DNA from: Rhizophagus clarus
Lineage: Eukaryota > Glomeromycota > Glomeromycetes > Glomerales > Glomeraceae
Length of the DNA stretch: 64,000 nucleotides
Direction: 5' to 3'
NCBI GenBank assembly: GCA_015698045.1
Contig: BLAL01000040.1
Coordinates: 1,590,501-1,654,500 of the forward strand
Part shown: positions 11,615-24,130 of the stretch, piece by piece
Layout of the letters: each line of letters opens with the position of its first letter
Numbering within the stretch: the first letter of the stretch is position 1
The notes under the pieces: generated by a model
Database searches by the model: none
Told to the model about the DNA's origin: nothing
Seen by the model: only the letters and a program-made list of their open reading frames with translations
Program-made: the position numbers and the translations under genes

Positions 11615-11790
11615 AAGCGTCGTTTGTTTACGACACAAAATTTAGTTAATCTTTTATGTGTACATACATTCGAATAGACACACTGTGAGAAGAAATTTAA
11701 ACAAATGAATTTTTGGAAGTGCAATTTTCGCATCCTCCATATCTTCAATTCTTTTTTTTTTCGCTTTTGTTCATCAACACAAAATTAATA
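11615..11790 (+). promoter_or_regulatory. conserved K-family upstream region (K3)
   Basis: This region closely resembles 17935-18118 upstream of K4: GTTTGTTTACGACACA, then a TTAAT(C)CTTT block, TGTGAGAAG, GGAAGTGCAAT or AGAAGTGCAAT, and a C/T-rich leader (CATCCTCC, TATCTTC) before a T-run and the ATG. Conservation outside coding sequence suggests promoter and 5' leader, although recent duplication alone could explain it. Confidence 0.55.
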
Positions 11791-13577
11791 ATGTTGCATA
11801 GAAATTTAAAGCATTATTTGATACTTATTATATTAATTCAATCGTTTAGTGTAATAGTATATGGACAGAATTTTATACCAGAACCTCGAGTAGGAATTAC
11901 ATCAGTGTTTGTTGATAATAAAATATATTATATGGGAGGAGCTAATCCTACTAAAGCACCCTCAGAACAAGATCCTGAAAGTGATATTTTTTATCTTAAT
12001 GTCAATCCAGATGATAAAGAAAATTTTTTATCATGGGTAGATTTAAAAGTCAAATTAACACAGCTTAATGGTCATGCTGCCAATGTCGGAGGCATTAATC
12101 AAGATTCAATATTTGTTATAGGAGGTGTACATTTAGACGGAAAAGATAACATAAATTATTTATTTAAGTTTGATACAAAAACACTTGAATTAAGTACACC
12201 ATTAATTCAAGGAAAAGCTCCACCAACACGCGTATCACAGAAAGCTGTTAGTTATGAAGGAAAAATTTATTTGTACGGTGGACGAACGTATACTCCGCCA
12301 GGTTCAGCTTTAATTTATGTTGATCAATTTGATATATTGGATACTATTAATTTGAATTGGCAAGTTGGTAGCATGGTTAATTCTCCTGGTGCATTATCCG
12401 GATATACGGCAACATTATTTAATGGAGTTATTTATTATATTGGAGGTAGATCAGGCCTAAATACTTTTTCACCAATGACCAACGTATGTAAAATAAAATT
12501 CATAAATTGGAGTATTGGAAAGATTTAATAATTTAAAATTTTTTGTCATTATAGATTTATCAATATGACATTGTCGGTGATAAATGGACTTTAAAGGTCA
12601 GTTGTAAAAATATTAACGCTATAAAAGTTTAATTTAACTAAAGTAAAAAAAAATCTCTTTTTAGAAAGCTACAATTGCAGATATAGATGCTGTTCCAGGA
12701 TCTAGAGGTGCTCACACAGCTATCTTATGTAATTTGTTTATTCATTTTTCCTTCCTTTCGTTTTTTTTTTTTCAAAATTTCTTTATTCAACATAATTTCA
12801 CTCATTTTGTAGTTGATGATAAAATTTATGTGTACGGAGGATCGTACTTTAATGCTGATACAGCATATGAAATTCCAGCTAAAGAAACATTTATTATGTT
12901 GGATCCTGTCACCTTAGTATGGTCAATACCACCATATAATAGTACTAACGTGCCAAAACTTGCTTATCATACTGCTTCAATAAAGGGAGCTCTTATGATA
13001 CTCGTTTTTGGTAAGTTGTTTTTATTTTTTTTTAAGACAAATTATGCCCATGTAAACTTATTTAATCTTTCTTTTTTTCTTAGGATTACATAAAGATTTG
13101 CCAGATACTGCAGATCAAAGTAATAATTCAACTTATTATTTTTATCTATCCCAACAAATTATTGGCTGGGATTCAGAACCTTTAGGAGTAAATCCGACAA
13201 AACCAACGACAAGCGTAGTAACAAAACCACCAGATACTCCTACAGAAACAGCTACACCTTCTCCACAAAATACATTGAGTAAAACGGTAATCGTTGGGGT
13301 ATCAGTTGGATCGGTATTAGTCGTTTTAACAATATTCGTAGCATGTTCATTGGCTTATAAGCGCATAAAGAGAAATCAGACGAAAGCCCTAAGAGAATCC
13401 AGTTATCCAGATGCTCAAGGTGCTTTTAACGGAGTTGATCTTCAAATCTCACCTGATGGTGATAAACATTCTTCTACGTATCTTCAACAATATCCTCCTG
13501 TATATCAACAATTTGCACCCCAACAACCACAACATCTTGTAACGAGAATGTCGTCACCTCCAATTCAACAAAACTAG
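11791..13577 (+). CDS. Kelch-repeat type I membrane protein K3
   Basis: Exons 11791-12483, 12555-12596, 12665-12728, 12813-13010 and 13084-13577 give 1491 coding bases (496 residues) with consistent phases and GT-AG introns. ATG 11791 is preferred over an upstream frame extension because the same MLxRN start is conserved in K4. A signal peptide (HYLILIILIQSFSVIVYG) precedes FIPEPR. Kelch blades carry IYYMGG, IFVIGG, IYLYGG, IYYIGG and IYVYGG. A Thr/Pro stalk, one helix (VIVGVSVGSVLVVLTIFVAC), a basic KRIKRNQ anchor and a Gln/Pro-rich tail (YPPVYQQFAPQQPQ) follow. Intact. Function unknown; the architecture suggests a plasma-membrane or wall-facing binding protein. It converges with T-B. Confidence 0.92.
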
Positions 13578-14746
13578 GGTATTCAGATTTATCTATCTCA
13601 CCATCAACACAATAAACTTAATAAACTTACTGTAACTTAATTTAATAGAGCGTATAAATTTAATACTTTTAATTAGTTGTTTCTATATGATTTAAATTTT
13701 TTAATTTTCTACGAACGACACACTGTAGAATTTTTCTTCGAGTTTACTTTTTTGACTTGTTAATCTACGCGTTTAGCTTTACAAAGAAATATTTGTTATT
13801 ATTAAGAATATTAATACAAACGGAGAGTACTAGTCAGAATTAATCTGTAACATTTTAATGATAATTATGAAAATTGAATTAAAAATTATTTTGAATTTTA
13901 TAAATAGTAATGATGAAATATTTTAAAATATTCGCTTCAGGTCTGAAGATCATCCATCAAAAATTTTAATTGAACATAATGGATTAACTCTTGAAAACTT
14001 ATAATTACAGTATTTTTATATTTTATATCGTTGATTTGATAATTCGTGCATGCCAGAAGCTTCTACTTTTTCTTTTCGGTGATAGTCGTATCCTTTATTC
14101 GTGTTAATCAAACTGATTTGTCGATCCCGTGTATTCTTTTTTTCGCTTTTCTATCCTTATTTGAAACATTTAACACCAACACATTTTAATATTTAAAATT
14201 TGTCCCAAAGTTTCAATAGTATATTTTTTTTATCTCATATAGTTTTTTACTTTTATTTGACGCAACGCCTCTTACAGATCCTTTGTGGATCACGGGTGGA
14301 CTGATAGGTAAAAAAAATTTGATAAAATTATTACCCCTTGTATGACCATCTATTTTGTTATGGATTAAAAAGAACTTTGTTCAATTCGAAAACATGTGCA
14401 ATGTGACTCTACGTCGGCAAAATCCGAAGCAAGCGAATAATTTTCATGAGATGCTGTAACACAAGCCATCCTTTTATGCACGTTAACAAATGAAACTGAA
14501 TAAACTATGCCTTTGCTTCTAGAATAAATTATTTATTAAAACAAGCAATCATTATTCGAACAAATTATATTCTTTAATAAGTTGTTTATTAATAATTTTT
14601 TTTTTAGTGTTATCAACCATTATTATCTTACCTTCATAATTGGACTAAAATTCTTTTAGTACTTTTTCTTATTAAATTTATTCAATTAAAAAAATTTATA
14701 ATAAATATAATGTTTTATAAAAGGCTTATGTAAAATATTATTGTCG
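13578..14746. other. K3/T-B convergent intergenic region
   Basis: Contains the K 3' flank block with ACGCGTTTAGC (13763-13780) seen after K4 and, inverted, at 3700. No gene recognised. Confidence 0.5.
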
Positions 14747-16740
14747 TTAAGTTTGTCTAGGATTATTATCATAAAAATTATTATGTGTATCGGAAATATT
14801 ATTTGTATTAGAAATCGGTGTATACATTGAACTCGTATTTAAATTATCTATTCTCATATCTTGTATCACTTGGCTATTAAGATTATTTATGGTTTCTGAT
14901 GTAGAGGTAAAAGTCGCTTTAGATCTAGATAATTTATCCCGAATACCATCTAAATAATGTACATCAACAACATATTCTTGTAAAAATAATTCTAAACTCT
15001 TAATTCTTAATTCATTTTTCTCGGCTAATGAAAGATCGTGATTTGGAGGATGGTCTTCAGTGCCAATATGTGACGCATCGAAAAATGGAATTATTGGGAG
15101 GGTTTTTTTAAGCTTTCCTTGTGTTAAGCGAGAAAATCCGCAACAATACAATTGTACAACTCCCCATGGTCGTAATGTATCTGCACCTATAAAGAAATAA
15201 ATATTACCATAACATATATATGTATATATATTTTTTTATGAAATAATAAATTAAACTTACCAAAAAGTAATGCATAAATTGCTGCTGCTAATCCCCACGC
15301 ACCACCCATTAAGCCCATACCACCTAAGTACTGTATGTGATTGAATTTCAATTTAATTAACGAAACCCTTTAAAATGTTCGCAAAATGAAGTAAAAAATA
15401 TTACTCACAGTATGAGATCTTTTTCGAATAAATATTTAATAGAGTTATATAATTAGCAGCTAGTAAAATATATAGTGAAATAAGCAATTACAATGGATAG
15501 TTATGATACACACCTAACTTCTTTGTCTATTTGAACTGTACTACCCATAGGATGTATAGAAATCATTACCATATTTTTACTGACAACATTATTAATTGGT
15601 AATGAAGTTGCCACTTAAATAAAAATAAATAAATAAAATAAATTATCAAAATTAAATTTAAGGGTTTTTGATAATATTAGTAATAAAAATCTTACATAAA
15701 GTAGATTCAATATGTGATTTATTATCATAAGCAGGAGGAATACCAAAATCATTCGTCCAACTTGGTGTTATAAACTCCTCAATTTTACGACGATATACGA
15801 ATTGATAAAGCTACAAAAGAAGTTATTTTCAAAATATATATGACTTTATAGTAACTTAATAAAATATACCTGATTTAACACCAAAACATATGAGTTCATT
15901 GTAACAATTGAATTATCAAAATCTGAAGTCGACTCAATAGCTTCTGGAGTAGTTAATTCATAATATCTCTTTTCCTCAATATATTTAATAAGCGGATCGT
16001 AATCTAATTTATTTATAAATGTTATAAATATTTTATTTGCATGAAGTTAAAATTATAATTACAGTACTTTAATGACTTTACCTGAATCAAAAGCAATTGT
16101 TTCAATCATTGCCTGAGTCGCTTTATCAGGTGTGTAGCTATCATCGTTAATTACAAGTACTATGCCTAAAGACATCATCGCACTATAATCATTTGATTTT
16201 TTATAATCATAGAAGAGGACTCCCGGTGATGGTTGATAAGTTCCAAAATAAAGTTGAGATGGTCCATATTTCTCATCAGGGTGAGTTATATCTGACATAC
16301 AATCTTCCATTGTAGGCTGTGTATCATTAATTTCTAAGAATAAAAATTATTGTTTTTAGGGTATACAGCACATAAATTTAAATTAAATAATGTATAATGA
16401 ACTTACTATAATATTCTTCAAGACAATTTGCTATTGTGAAATTATAAATAGATTTAAAAATAAAACCTAAAAAAAATTACCATTCAGTCATTATGATGAC
16501 ACGTGATTTTTGGAAATAAAAAATTTTGGCAAAAATTCATTAATTACTTGGAGGACGAATGTTCTTAAAATTAACAAAAGAAGTTCTGGTAATTGGAGCA
16601 TCTTGGATTACATCAATCATTACAATAGCGAGATAACCTGTCAAACAAGATATAAGTATAATCATTATAAGAAGTTTTAATACCAAGAGGGTCATAGGTT
16701 CACTACGACGGTGCCCACGAAATAAATCTGCTAAATTCAT
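14747..16740 (-). CDS. T-family two-helix membrane protein T-B
   Basis: Nine exons on the minus strand: 16740-16548, 16466-16407, 16333-16082, 16003-15870, 15810-15696, 15613-15514, 15418-15409, 15330-15261, 15186-14747; total 1374 bases, 457 residues, all phases consistent. An N-terminal basic DLFRGHRRSE precedes one helix (LLVLKLLIMIILISCL and onward). About 250 ectodomain residues follow (CLEEYY, DC.SDITHPDEKYGPS, SWTNDFGIPPAY). Then a Gly-rich helix (GGAWGLAAAIYALLFG), TLRPWGVVQLYCCGFS, LPIIPFFD and a helical segment (LELFLQEYVVDVHYLDGIRD) before an Asn-rich tail. I recognise no named domain. It is the convergent partner of K3 and shares a divergent promoter region with K4. Intact and apparently functional. 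Confidence 0.88.
15409..15418 (-). other. 10-nt micro-exon of T-B
   Basis: Flanked by AG upstream and GTGAGT downstream. It turns the phase-2 end of exon 6 into phase 0 for exon 8 and encodes SHT after the shared Arg codon. Equivalent 10-nt exons exist in T-C and T-D. Confidence 0.8.
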
Positions 16741-17934
16741 GATTTACTTGAGAAAAATTCATAATTAAGGGACTAAAGACTAATATACTTTAAAGTTGGT
16801 TTCACAAATGAACATTTTAATATTCATGTGTCATGTTCCGTTTAGTTTATTTACTACGCAAATGTCCGTCTGTCACCCGCCTAGATTAATTTTATTTGGT
16901 TGGCACTTGTGCTTTGGGGCTTAAATTCGCTATAGTTTAATAAATGCTATATGTAATATATACTGACATGATAAAATGTATTATATAGAAAGAGATAATT
17001 CTAATAAATTATGTTCAGAACAAAAATCCTAACAGCTAAAATAAACTTTTTTTTTTTGTACGTACAGTATGTCTAGATGAAAAATAGTTGATATATTTAC
17101 ATTCAATTCGTTATCACTTATGTTACATAATTAATTTCTTATTAAGTTGCAGTATAAATAAAAATTACTGTAATTGGTTTGTCAATGTATTAAAAATTTT
17201 ATTAAAAATTCATTTTCGGCTGGTATAATATGCGGAAAATACGGAATAACATTTTTTTTTTTTTACAAAATATACACTGCATTAATAGATGGAGACTAAT
17301 GATACAAAGTCCTGAATTTTTTCGCTAGGAATACACAACCCTTTTTATTTTTGATCAAATATTTATTGTAGCACAAACTATTTGTTATTGCGAAAAATTA
17401 CCATTTAGATAACGTTAATTGCTTAATAGTAATCAATTCATAAGAAGTGTTTTGGCGTAAAAGTTGTTGAAACTTTGCTGTGCAAGACTTCCAATATTTT
17501 GTATCGTTTGGTGATTTTTTAGTAACATAATACTATATACATTAAAAAATGTAACTTAATTAATTGTGTGTCAACGCCCATTTACAAACGCATACAAAAT
17601 ACACATTATTATAAAAATTACTTGCCAAGATTAGTTCCATTAATTAGTTTTGTAAATGGAATCTTTAAAATGAAATAGCGTACTATCGTGATTCTTTTTA
17701 TTAAAAGAAGATGCTAAAAAAAAAGCATTTATTGCGGTTATTATAGTAAAATGATTAACCACAAAAACCGTAAATTATATTTCCCAAATATTTTATTTCA
17801 TAATTCCAAATTTAACAATTTCCGATTTAAGTACAACGATCATAACAATCATGCACATATTTTTTATAGGTAATATGATAATAGGATATGCAATAATTAA
17901 TAATAAATTTGATTGTAAAACTATCATAAGCAAA
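16741..17934. other. T-B/K4 divergent intergenic region with spacer block X
   Basis: Bases 17220-17410 (ATACGGAATAAC, a T/A run, TACACTGCATTAATAGATG, TTTATTGTAGCACAA) resemble 23930-24130 and the inverse of 28430-28620, marking a shared array spacer. Bases 17755-17935 resemble the sequence upstream of K3 (11440-11615). No gene seen. Confidence 0.5.
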
Positions 17935-18118
17935 CAAAAATTGTTTGTTTACGACACATATTTAATTAACCTTTAAGACTCCTTTAAGTGTAACATGAAT
18001 GAACACATGTGAGAAGGATTTAAAATGGATTTTTAGAAGTGCAATAATTTCCACATCCTCCGTATCTTCGGTTCTTTTTTTTTTCGTTTTTGCTTATCAA
18101 TCGACACGAACTCAAATA
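17935..18118 (+). promoter_or_regulatory. conserved K-family upstream region (K4)
   Basis: Counterpart of 11615-11790: TTGTTTGTTTACGACACA, ACATGTGAGAAGGATTT, AGAAGTGCAAT, CCACATCCTCCGTATCTTC and a T-run before ATG 18119. Confidence 0.55.
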
Positions 18119-19825
18119 ATGTTATGTAGAAATTTCAATCATTATTTGATACTTATTATATTAAATCAATTATTTAATATAATGGTATATGGACAGAAAT
18201 TTATACCAGAACCTCATGTATTTCATGCAGCAGTTCTTATTGATTATAAAATATATTTTATAGGAGGAAATGACCCTAATAAGACCGATTCAGAACAAAA
18301 TCCTGAAGGTGAAATTTTTTACTTTAATATTGACCCAAATGACAATGAAAATTTATTTTCATGGGTAAACATACAAAGTCAAGGAGTAAAATTACCGCAT
18401 ACTTTCAGTCATGCTGCTGATATTGGAGGCGTCAATCAAGACTCAATATTTATCATAGGAGGAGCACATTTGGATGAAAAAGATACAAATTATTTATATA
18501 GATTTGATACTAAAACAAATGAGTTAAGTGTACCAGTAATTCAAGGAATGGCTCCGCCAACACGCATGGGAATGAAAACTATTAATTATGAAGGAAAAAT
18601 TTATACGTTTGGCGGACGAACATTTAATACGGATCCTTCAAAATCAATTTATTTTAATCAACTTGATATATTGGATACTATTAATTTGAATTGGCAAGTT
18701 GGTAACATAGTTAATTCTCCTGGTCCATTAACCGGGTATACGGCAACATTAGTTAATGGAATTATTTATTATATCGGAGGTAGATCAAGTGAATATGTTT
18801 TTCCTCCAATGACCGATGTATGTAAAGTAAAACTTGCAAATTGAATATTGGAAATACTATATATTTAATAATTTAAAAACTTTTATCATTATAGATTTTT
18901 CAATATGACATTGTTGGCGATAAATGGTCTTTAAAGGTCAGTTGCATCATTGGGTCAAAATGTTAACGCCAATTTAATTAAAGTAGAAAACCTCGTTTTT
19001 AGAAAGCTACAACTGCAGATGCAGATACTATGCCAGGATCTAGAACTGGTCATTCAGCTGTCCTATGTAATTTATTTACTTATCCATTTTTTCTTTTGGT
19101 TTTTTAAAAAACTTTTTAACATCAATTCTCTTTTTTTTTTATAGATAATGGTAAAATTTACGTATACGGAGGATCATATTATACTAGTGAAACAGCATTT
19201 GATATGCCAGCCAAAGAAACATTCGCTATGTTGGATGTTGTTACTTTAGTATGGTCAATACCACCACTTAATGGTACTGATATACCAGCACTCGCTTATC
19301 ATACTGCTTCATTAAAAGGACCTGCTATGTTTATATCTTTTGGTAAGTTATTTTGTTTTTACAAACTTGTTTAATCTTGTTTAAAGCAAAAATGATAAAT
19401 TCCTTTGCAAAATTTTACCTTAATTTTTTTTAGGAGCACATATGGAGTCTCCAGACACTCTATATCAAGGTAGTAATTCAACTTATGTTTTTTTCTTAAG
19501 TGAACCAATTATTGGATGGGGTTCGATTCTTTTATCGGGAACAACATCACAAAAAACGTCAACGGTAATGCCGCCATCAACAGATACTCCTTCTTCAGAA
19601 TCAGTTTCAGCTTCTCCACAAAATACAATGAGTAAATCGGTAATCGTTGGGATATCGGTTGGATCAGTATTAGTTGTTTTGATAATATTCGTAGTATTTT
19701 CAATAGCTTATAAACGCATTAAAAGAAATCAATCGAATATAAAAAGAGAATTCAGTCATCCGGATGGCCAAAGTCAAATTCCACCTGACGATGATAAACA
19801 TCCTTCTATGTATCTTCAACAATAA
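18119..19825 (+). CDS. Kelch-repeat type I membrane protein K4 (tail shortened by a stop)
   Basis: Exons 18119-18817, 18895-18936, 19003-19066, 19145-19342 and 19434-19825 give 1395 bases (464 residues). Internal exon sizes 42, 64 and 198 are identical to K3. MLCRNFNHYL starts a signal peptide ending near MVYGQ, followed by FIPEPHV and the blades IYFIGG, IFIIGG, IYTFGG, IYYIGG and IYVYGG. The membrane helix is VIVGISVGSVLVVLIIFVVF, then KRIKRN. Translation ends at TAA 19823-19825 after YLQQ, but the next 21 codons (19826-19888) stay in frame, continue the K3-like tail (YPPVYQQ) and end in TAA 19889-19891, so the tail appears recently truncated. Forms the upstream member of the K4/T-C convergent pair. 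Confidence 0.9.
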
Positions 19826-19891
19826 TATCCTCCTGTATATCAACAAATTACACCCGATAATTACACTTCCGATTCAACAACTTCACAATAA

Positions 19892-20584
19892 AACTTGTGT
19901 TAATCATTAAGTAACTTAATTTAATTTAATAGTATGTAACAAAATTTAATACTTTTGATTAGTTGATTCTCTATGGTTAAACTTGTAATTTTCTTTTGCG
20001 TAACAACGAGTGATTTATATACAGCGTAGTTGTTTTTTCTTTAATTTATTGTAAATTCGTTAGGATGTTTATTTTTGATTTGTTAATATACACGTTTAGC
20101 ACAAGAAATAATTGCAAGAATATTAAATAAGAATTATTTACATAACATAATAATTAAACTGTTATGATTATTTATATATAATATTGATAAATAAGATGAA
20201 CGGGCCAAAATTATCATAAAGTGGCCGGAATGTTGTTTACTACCTGACTCCCTTATAATGTGACAGATATGTTACACACAACTAAATATCACCATACACT
20301 ACATGTTTTCGTCTTACCGTCACTTAGGAAATAGTTTTTATACAGTATTATTATTATTAAAAAAGCTAGTTGATCTTTCTACAATAGAGAGGACAGGCAC
20401 TTACTTTATTTGAGATAAATCATAATGGGACTAAAGTTATTTTTAATTTTATAAATAATGATGAAATATTGAACATCTTGATTATTAAATTCAATGTTAA
20501 CCTTTTCTTTCTCATACTGTTAACTATTTTATTGTAATAAATTCAATTTAATATAGCTAAATGCACGTATATACAGTATATTGT
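19892..20584. other. K4 downstream flank, no gene
   Basis: Contains the K 3' flank block (19990-20110). The rest is AT-rich with no coding signal. Confidence 0.5.
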
Positions 20585-20761
20585 CGGTCAAATTATGTTA
20601 TAGTGAAAATCGGTTCTAGCCTATTTTTGTTTGAAATAACGAGATTTTATTAGTAGTTCACTATATCGAATGAGATATATCATATAAAAATGAATTAGAG
20701 AAATAAAAACACTATAATTAGTGTACGCTATAACGAACTTCACTATAACGAGCTTTGACTG
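20585..20761. mobile_element. TA-type MITE (mariner/pogo-like termini)
   Basis: The right end, read inward, is CAGTCAAAGCTCGTTATAGT. The left end CGGTCAAATTATGTTATAGT is an imperfect match in inverted orientation. TA follows the right CTG. The length of about 177 bp, without any ORF that makes sense, fits a miniature inverted-repeat element. Left boundary approximate. Confidence 0.6.
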
Positions 20762-20764
20762 TAA

Positions 20765-21252
20765 ATATATTAGTCCCGTGTAACTTACATGTAATGAAAG
20801 TGCGGATGTTTTCAAAAAAATAAATTATGTAATGTAAAAAAGGTTTTTTTGGAGAACAATATATAAGTCTCCATAATTTTATATACTAATGACAATAAAG
20901 TAAGTAACCCATCAGTTATATAATGAACCCATAAATATTAATTGGACCAATTTTCCAAATATACACAAAAACCGTCCTAATTAGGGACGTAGTTATTATT
21001 AACGGTATGGGAGAAAAATCATTTATTAGGTATTTTGCTTTGAGAAACTATAAGCTAAATTTTGAGCCAAAAATTCATTAAGACCACTGACGACAGCCAA
21101 TCACTCAGCTAAAACATTTTATGAGACACCATGTAACTGTCTAATAATAGTAAAGTTTTCTAGCTATTTACTATCATAAAAATTTATTATGAAAATATTG
21201 ATTTATTCAAATAATGAAACGAATATGTAAAAATATTATTATTGTTAATGAC
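20765..21252. other. T-C downstream flank, no gene
   Basis: AT-rich, with no coding signal. Confidence 0.5.
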
Positions 21253-23235
21253 TTATTGTCTTGGATTAGAAGGATTAACATCATATAAAGTACTACGTGT
21301 ATCGGAAATATTATTTGTATTAAATTGCGGTTTAGATGTAAAATTTGGAGTAGAATTTGGTGGAACTGCGAAATTTTGTTGCTGCACGGCTGTAGAAACC
21401 GGTATATACATTGAATTCGTATTTGAATTATCGAATCCTCTCATAGTGTCAATTGTAGTCGTCCTAGATTTAGATAATTTATCCCGAATACCATTTAAGT
21501 AATATACATCAACAACATATTCTTGTAAAAACAATTCCAAACTATCAATTCTTGATTGTAATAATGGTATTAATTCAATTTTCTCATCTATTGAAAGACC
21601 TTGAATTGAAGGATGATCTTTGGTATCGATATTTGTATCGAAAAATGGAATTATTGGGAGGGTTTTTTTAAGTTTTTTTTGTGTTAAGCGAGAAAATCCA
21701 CAGCAATACATTTGTACAATTCCCCATGGTCGTAATGTGTCTGCACCTATAAAGAAATATAAAGTTGATATAGTGCACATATATTTATTTTTTACGAAAT
21801 AAGAAATTGTTAGCTTACCGAAAAGTAATGTATATATTGCTGCTGCTAATCCCCATGCACCTCCTATTAAACCTAAACCATTTAAGTACTATATGGTTTG
21901 AATATTTGATTTAATTAATTTAGTAAGTGGAATCTTAAAATAATGATGGATAAAATAAAATATTACTTACCGTATGTGTTCTTTTTAGAGAAGAAGAAAT
22001 TATTACGGTTATAGTTAGTAGCCAATAAAATCTCAATGATCATAGATTATGATAGTATGATACATACCTAACCTCTTTGTCTACTTGAATGGTATTACTC
22101 TTGGGATTTATACCAACAATCACCATTGGTGAACTTGTATTAAATAGACTTGCGGCTTGAAAAAATATTTAAATTAAAAATTATATTTAAATGTTTGAAA
22201 ATATGATAGTTAATAAAGACTTACTTATAGTAGATTCAACATATGACCTATTTTCATAAGTAGGAGGAATACCAAAATCATTCGTCCAACTTGGTTTTAT
22301 AACTTCCTCTATTTTACGTTGATATGCAAACTGGTAGAGCTATAAAAGAGTTCGTTAAGATGTGTAGCTTTTATAACTATTAAATTCAAGTGAAAAATCT
22401 ACCTGATTTACTATTAGATTATAATTAAAAACTTTATCGCCTGGATCAATAGCGTTTAATTTTTCATTAAATTCTGAATAAGGTAATTCATAAAATTGCC
22501 CTTCCTTAATAAATTTAACGCCCGAATTATCATCTAAACTTTTATAGCATTAGTTAACGATAAATATTTTAAATTAAAATTACAAATATAATTATGAATC
22601 ATCTTCACCTGAATCAACGGCAGCTAGAATAAACACAAATTCATCAGACGTGTAATTACTGTCATTAATGTATAAGACTAAGCTTATATCACTTAGACTG
22701 TTATCATTATCACCAAAAAATAAGATATTTTGTGATGGTTCATAAATTCCATAATATAGTTGAGTTGGTTCATATTTTACACTAGGTTGAGTCACATCTG
22801 TTAGGCAATCTACCAATGTAGGTTGTGGTTCATTAATTTCTAAGAATAAAAATTTATTATTATTATTTAAAATATAAATTATAATTAAATTTAAAACATA
22901 ATAGGCTTACCAAAATATTCTGCTAAACAATTTATTGTAAAATTATAATTAGATTTAATAACAAAACCTAAAAAAAAGTTATTTATTCAATTACCACATG
23001 TTATTTATCAACGAAAAAAATTAACAAAGCAAATTCGCTAGTTACTTGGAGGGCGAATAGGAGATTCCATATAAGAAGTTCTAATAATCGGAGCATCTTG
23101 GGTTATATCAATTATTACAATAGCGAGATAACCTGTTAAACAAGCTATAAGTATAATCATTATAAGAAGTTTTAATACCAGGAGGGTCATAGGTTCACTA
23201 CGACGGTGTCCACGAAATAAATCTGCCAAATTCAT
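21253..23235 (-). CDS. T-family two-helix membrane protein T-C
   Basis: Nine exons on the minus strand: 23235-23046, 22967-22911, 22839-22609, 22533-22403, 22339-22225, 22155-22068, 21980-21971, 21888-21819, 21746-21253; 1386 bases, 461 residues, phases identical to T-B. N-terminal DLFRGHRRSEP, a helix ending LTGYLAIVIIDI, QDAPIIRTS, an ectodomain with CLAEYF, DCLTDVTQPS and PSWTNDFGIPPTY, then GGAWGLAAAIYTLLFG, TLRPWGIVQMYCCGFS, LPIIPFFD, a predicted coiled coil (LLQSRIDSLELFLQEYVVD) and a Ser/Asn-rich tail. The ectodomain exons differ from T-B much more than exons 1, 8 and 9, which suggests faster change in the exposed part. Intact; function unknown. Confidence 0.88.
21971..21980 (-). other. 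10-nt micro-exon of T-C
   Basis: AACACATACG flanked by AAAAAG upstream and GTAAGT downstream. It encodes THT after the shared Arg codon and has the same phase as in T-B. Confidence 0.8.
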
Positions 23236-23384
23236 GATTTAAAAGCAATAATACAATTTCTGAGCGAAGTAATAAGAATTGAAATATTTAAATTAAGTAT
23301 CCCCGATTTGGTGCACATAAGATTTATATTTCCATAAAGAGTAATATTATAATGAGATAATTAAAATTGCGATTGTGAAACTAT

Positions 23385-23480
23385 CATCTTGTAATACAAA
23401 AAAACGACGAGAAATTGTTTGTTTATAACACAAAATTTCATGTGTACTATGAATAAATGCAATGTGATGAATTTTTTTAT
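23385..23480 (+). repeat. K-family promoter relic
   Basis: ACGAGAAATTGTTTGTTTATAACACAAAATTT-type sequence (here in pieces) and CATGTGTAC match the K3 and K4 upstream region. No Kelch coding sequence follows, so a K gene was lost here. Confidence 0.55.
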
Positions 23481-23759
23481 TTGGTTCGGTTTCGACTATT
23501 TCAAATTGCTGAAATCTGCAAAATTTCCGAGGAATGTCATGTGCATAGTTTTTCTGTCCGCCGAGAGTTTTAGTCAATGATTAAATACCTGCAAATTTAA
23601 TTGCATTCTTATTAACCGATTTAACCATTTTTAACCGGTTAGTTAACCGTTTAAATATTATGATCCTAATATGTAAAGTAAATTAATCAATATGGGGTAA
23701 TGAAATAGTTTGCCGTAATTAAAGTTGTTACTCTTCTCGTATGACCTTTCATTATAAGG

Positions 23760-24130
23760 GGTACAAATACAGTGGAGCTTAGAAAATAAATAAATAAATA
23801 AATAAAATAAATAATAATTTCGTTATTCCAATTCGAAAATATCCGTGATGTAACTTTCCCCCGTAAAAAATTTTGTTCGAATGTTTCCATATTTTTTTTA
23901 AGAGATATGATAATCTACAAGATAAAATATGGAAGTACGGAATAACTTTTTTGTAGTTACACATTAACGGATTTACATTATCCGAGACTGTTGACGGATA
24001 TTTCACGAAAAAATGTTAATGCATTTGGAACAATGCATGCAAATAAATTGCGTTGATCAAATGATCAAGGTACAAAAATATTTGTTGGAAATTTCTGTAA
24101 CACGAACCTCCTTTACTTATGCGGGATATT
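23760..24130 (-). repeat. array spacer X, inverted copy of 28430-28800
   Basis: Read on the minus strand, it matches 28430-28800 block by block: ATTTTTGTACCTT, TTTGCATGCATTGTTCCAA, AAGTTATTCCGTA, TATGGAAA.ATT.G and TCACGGATATT/TAACAGATATT. Part of the same block sits at 17220-17410. Confidence 0.7.

Noticed and set aside
11713..11790. Extension of K3 upstream of ATG 11791
   Set aside because: The K4 region has no equivalent start, the extension lies in the C/T-rich leader, and starting at 11791 puts the signal peptide at the N-terminus.
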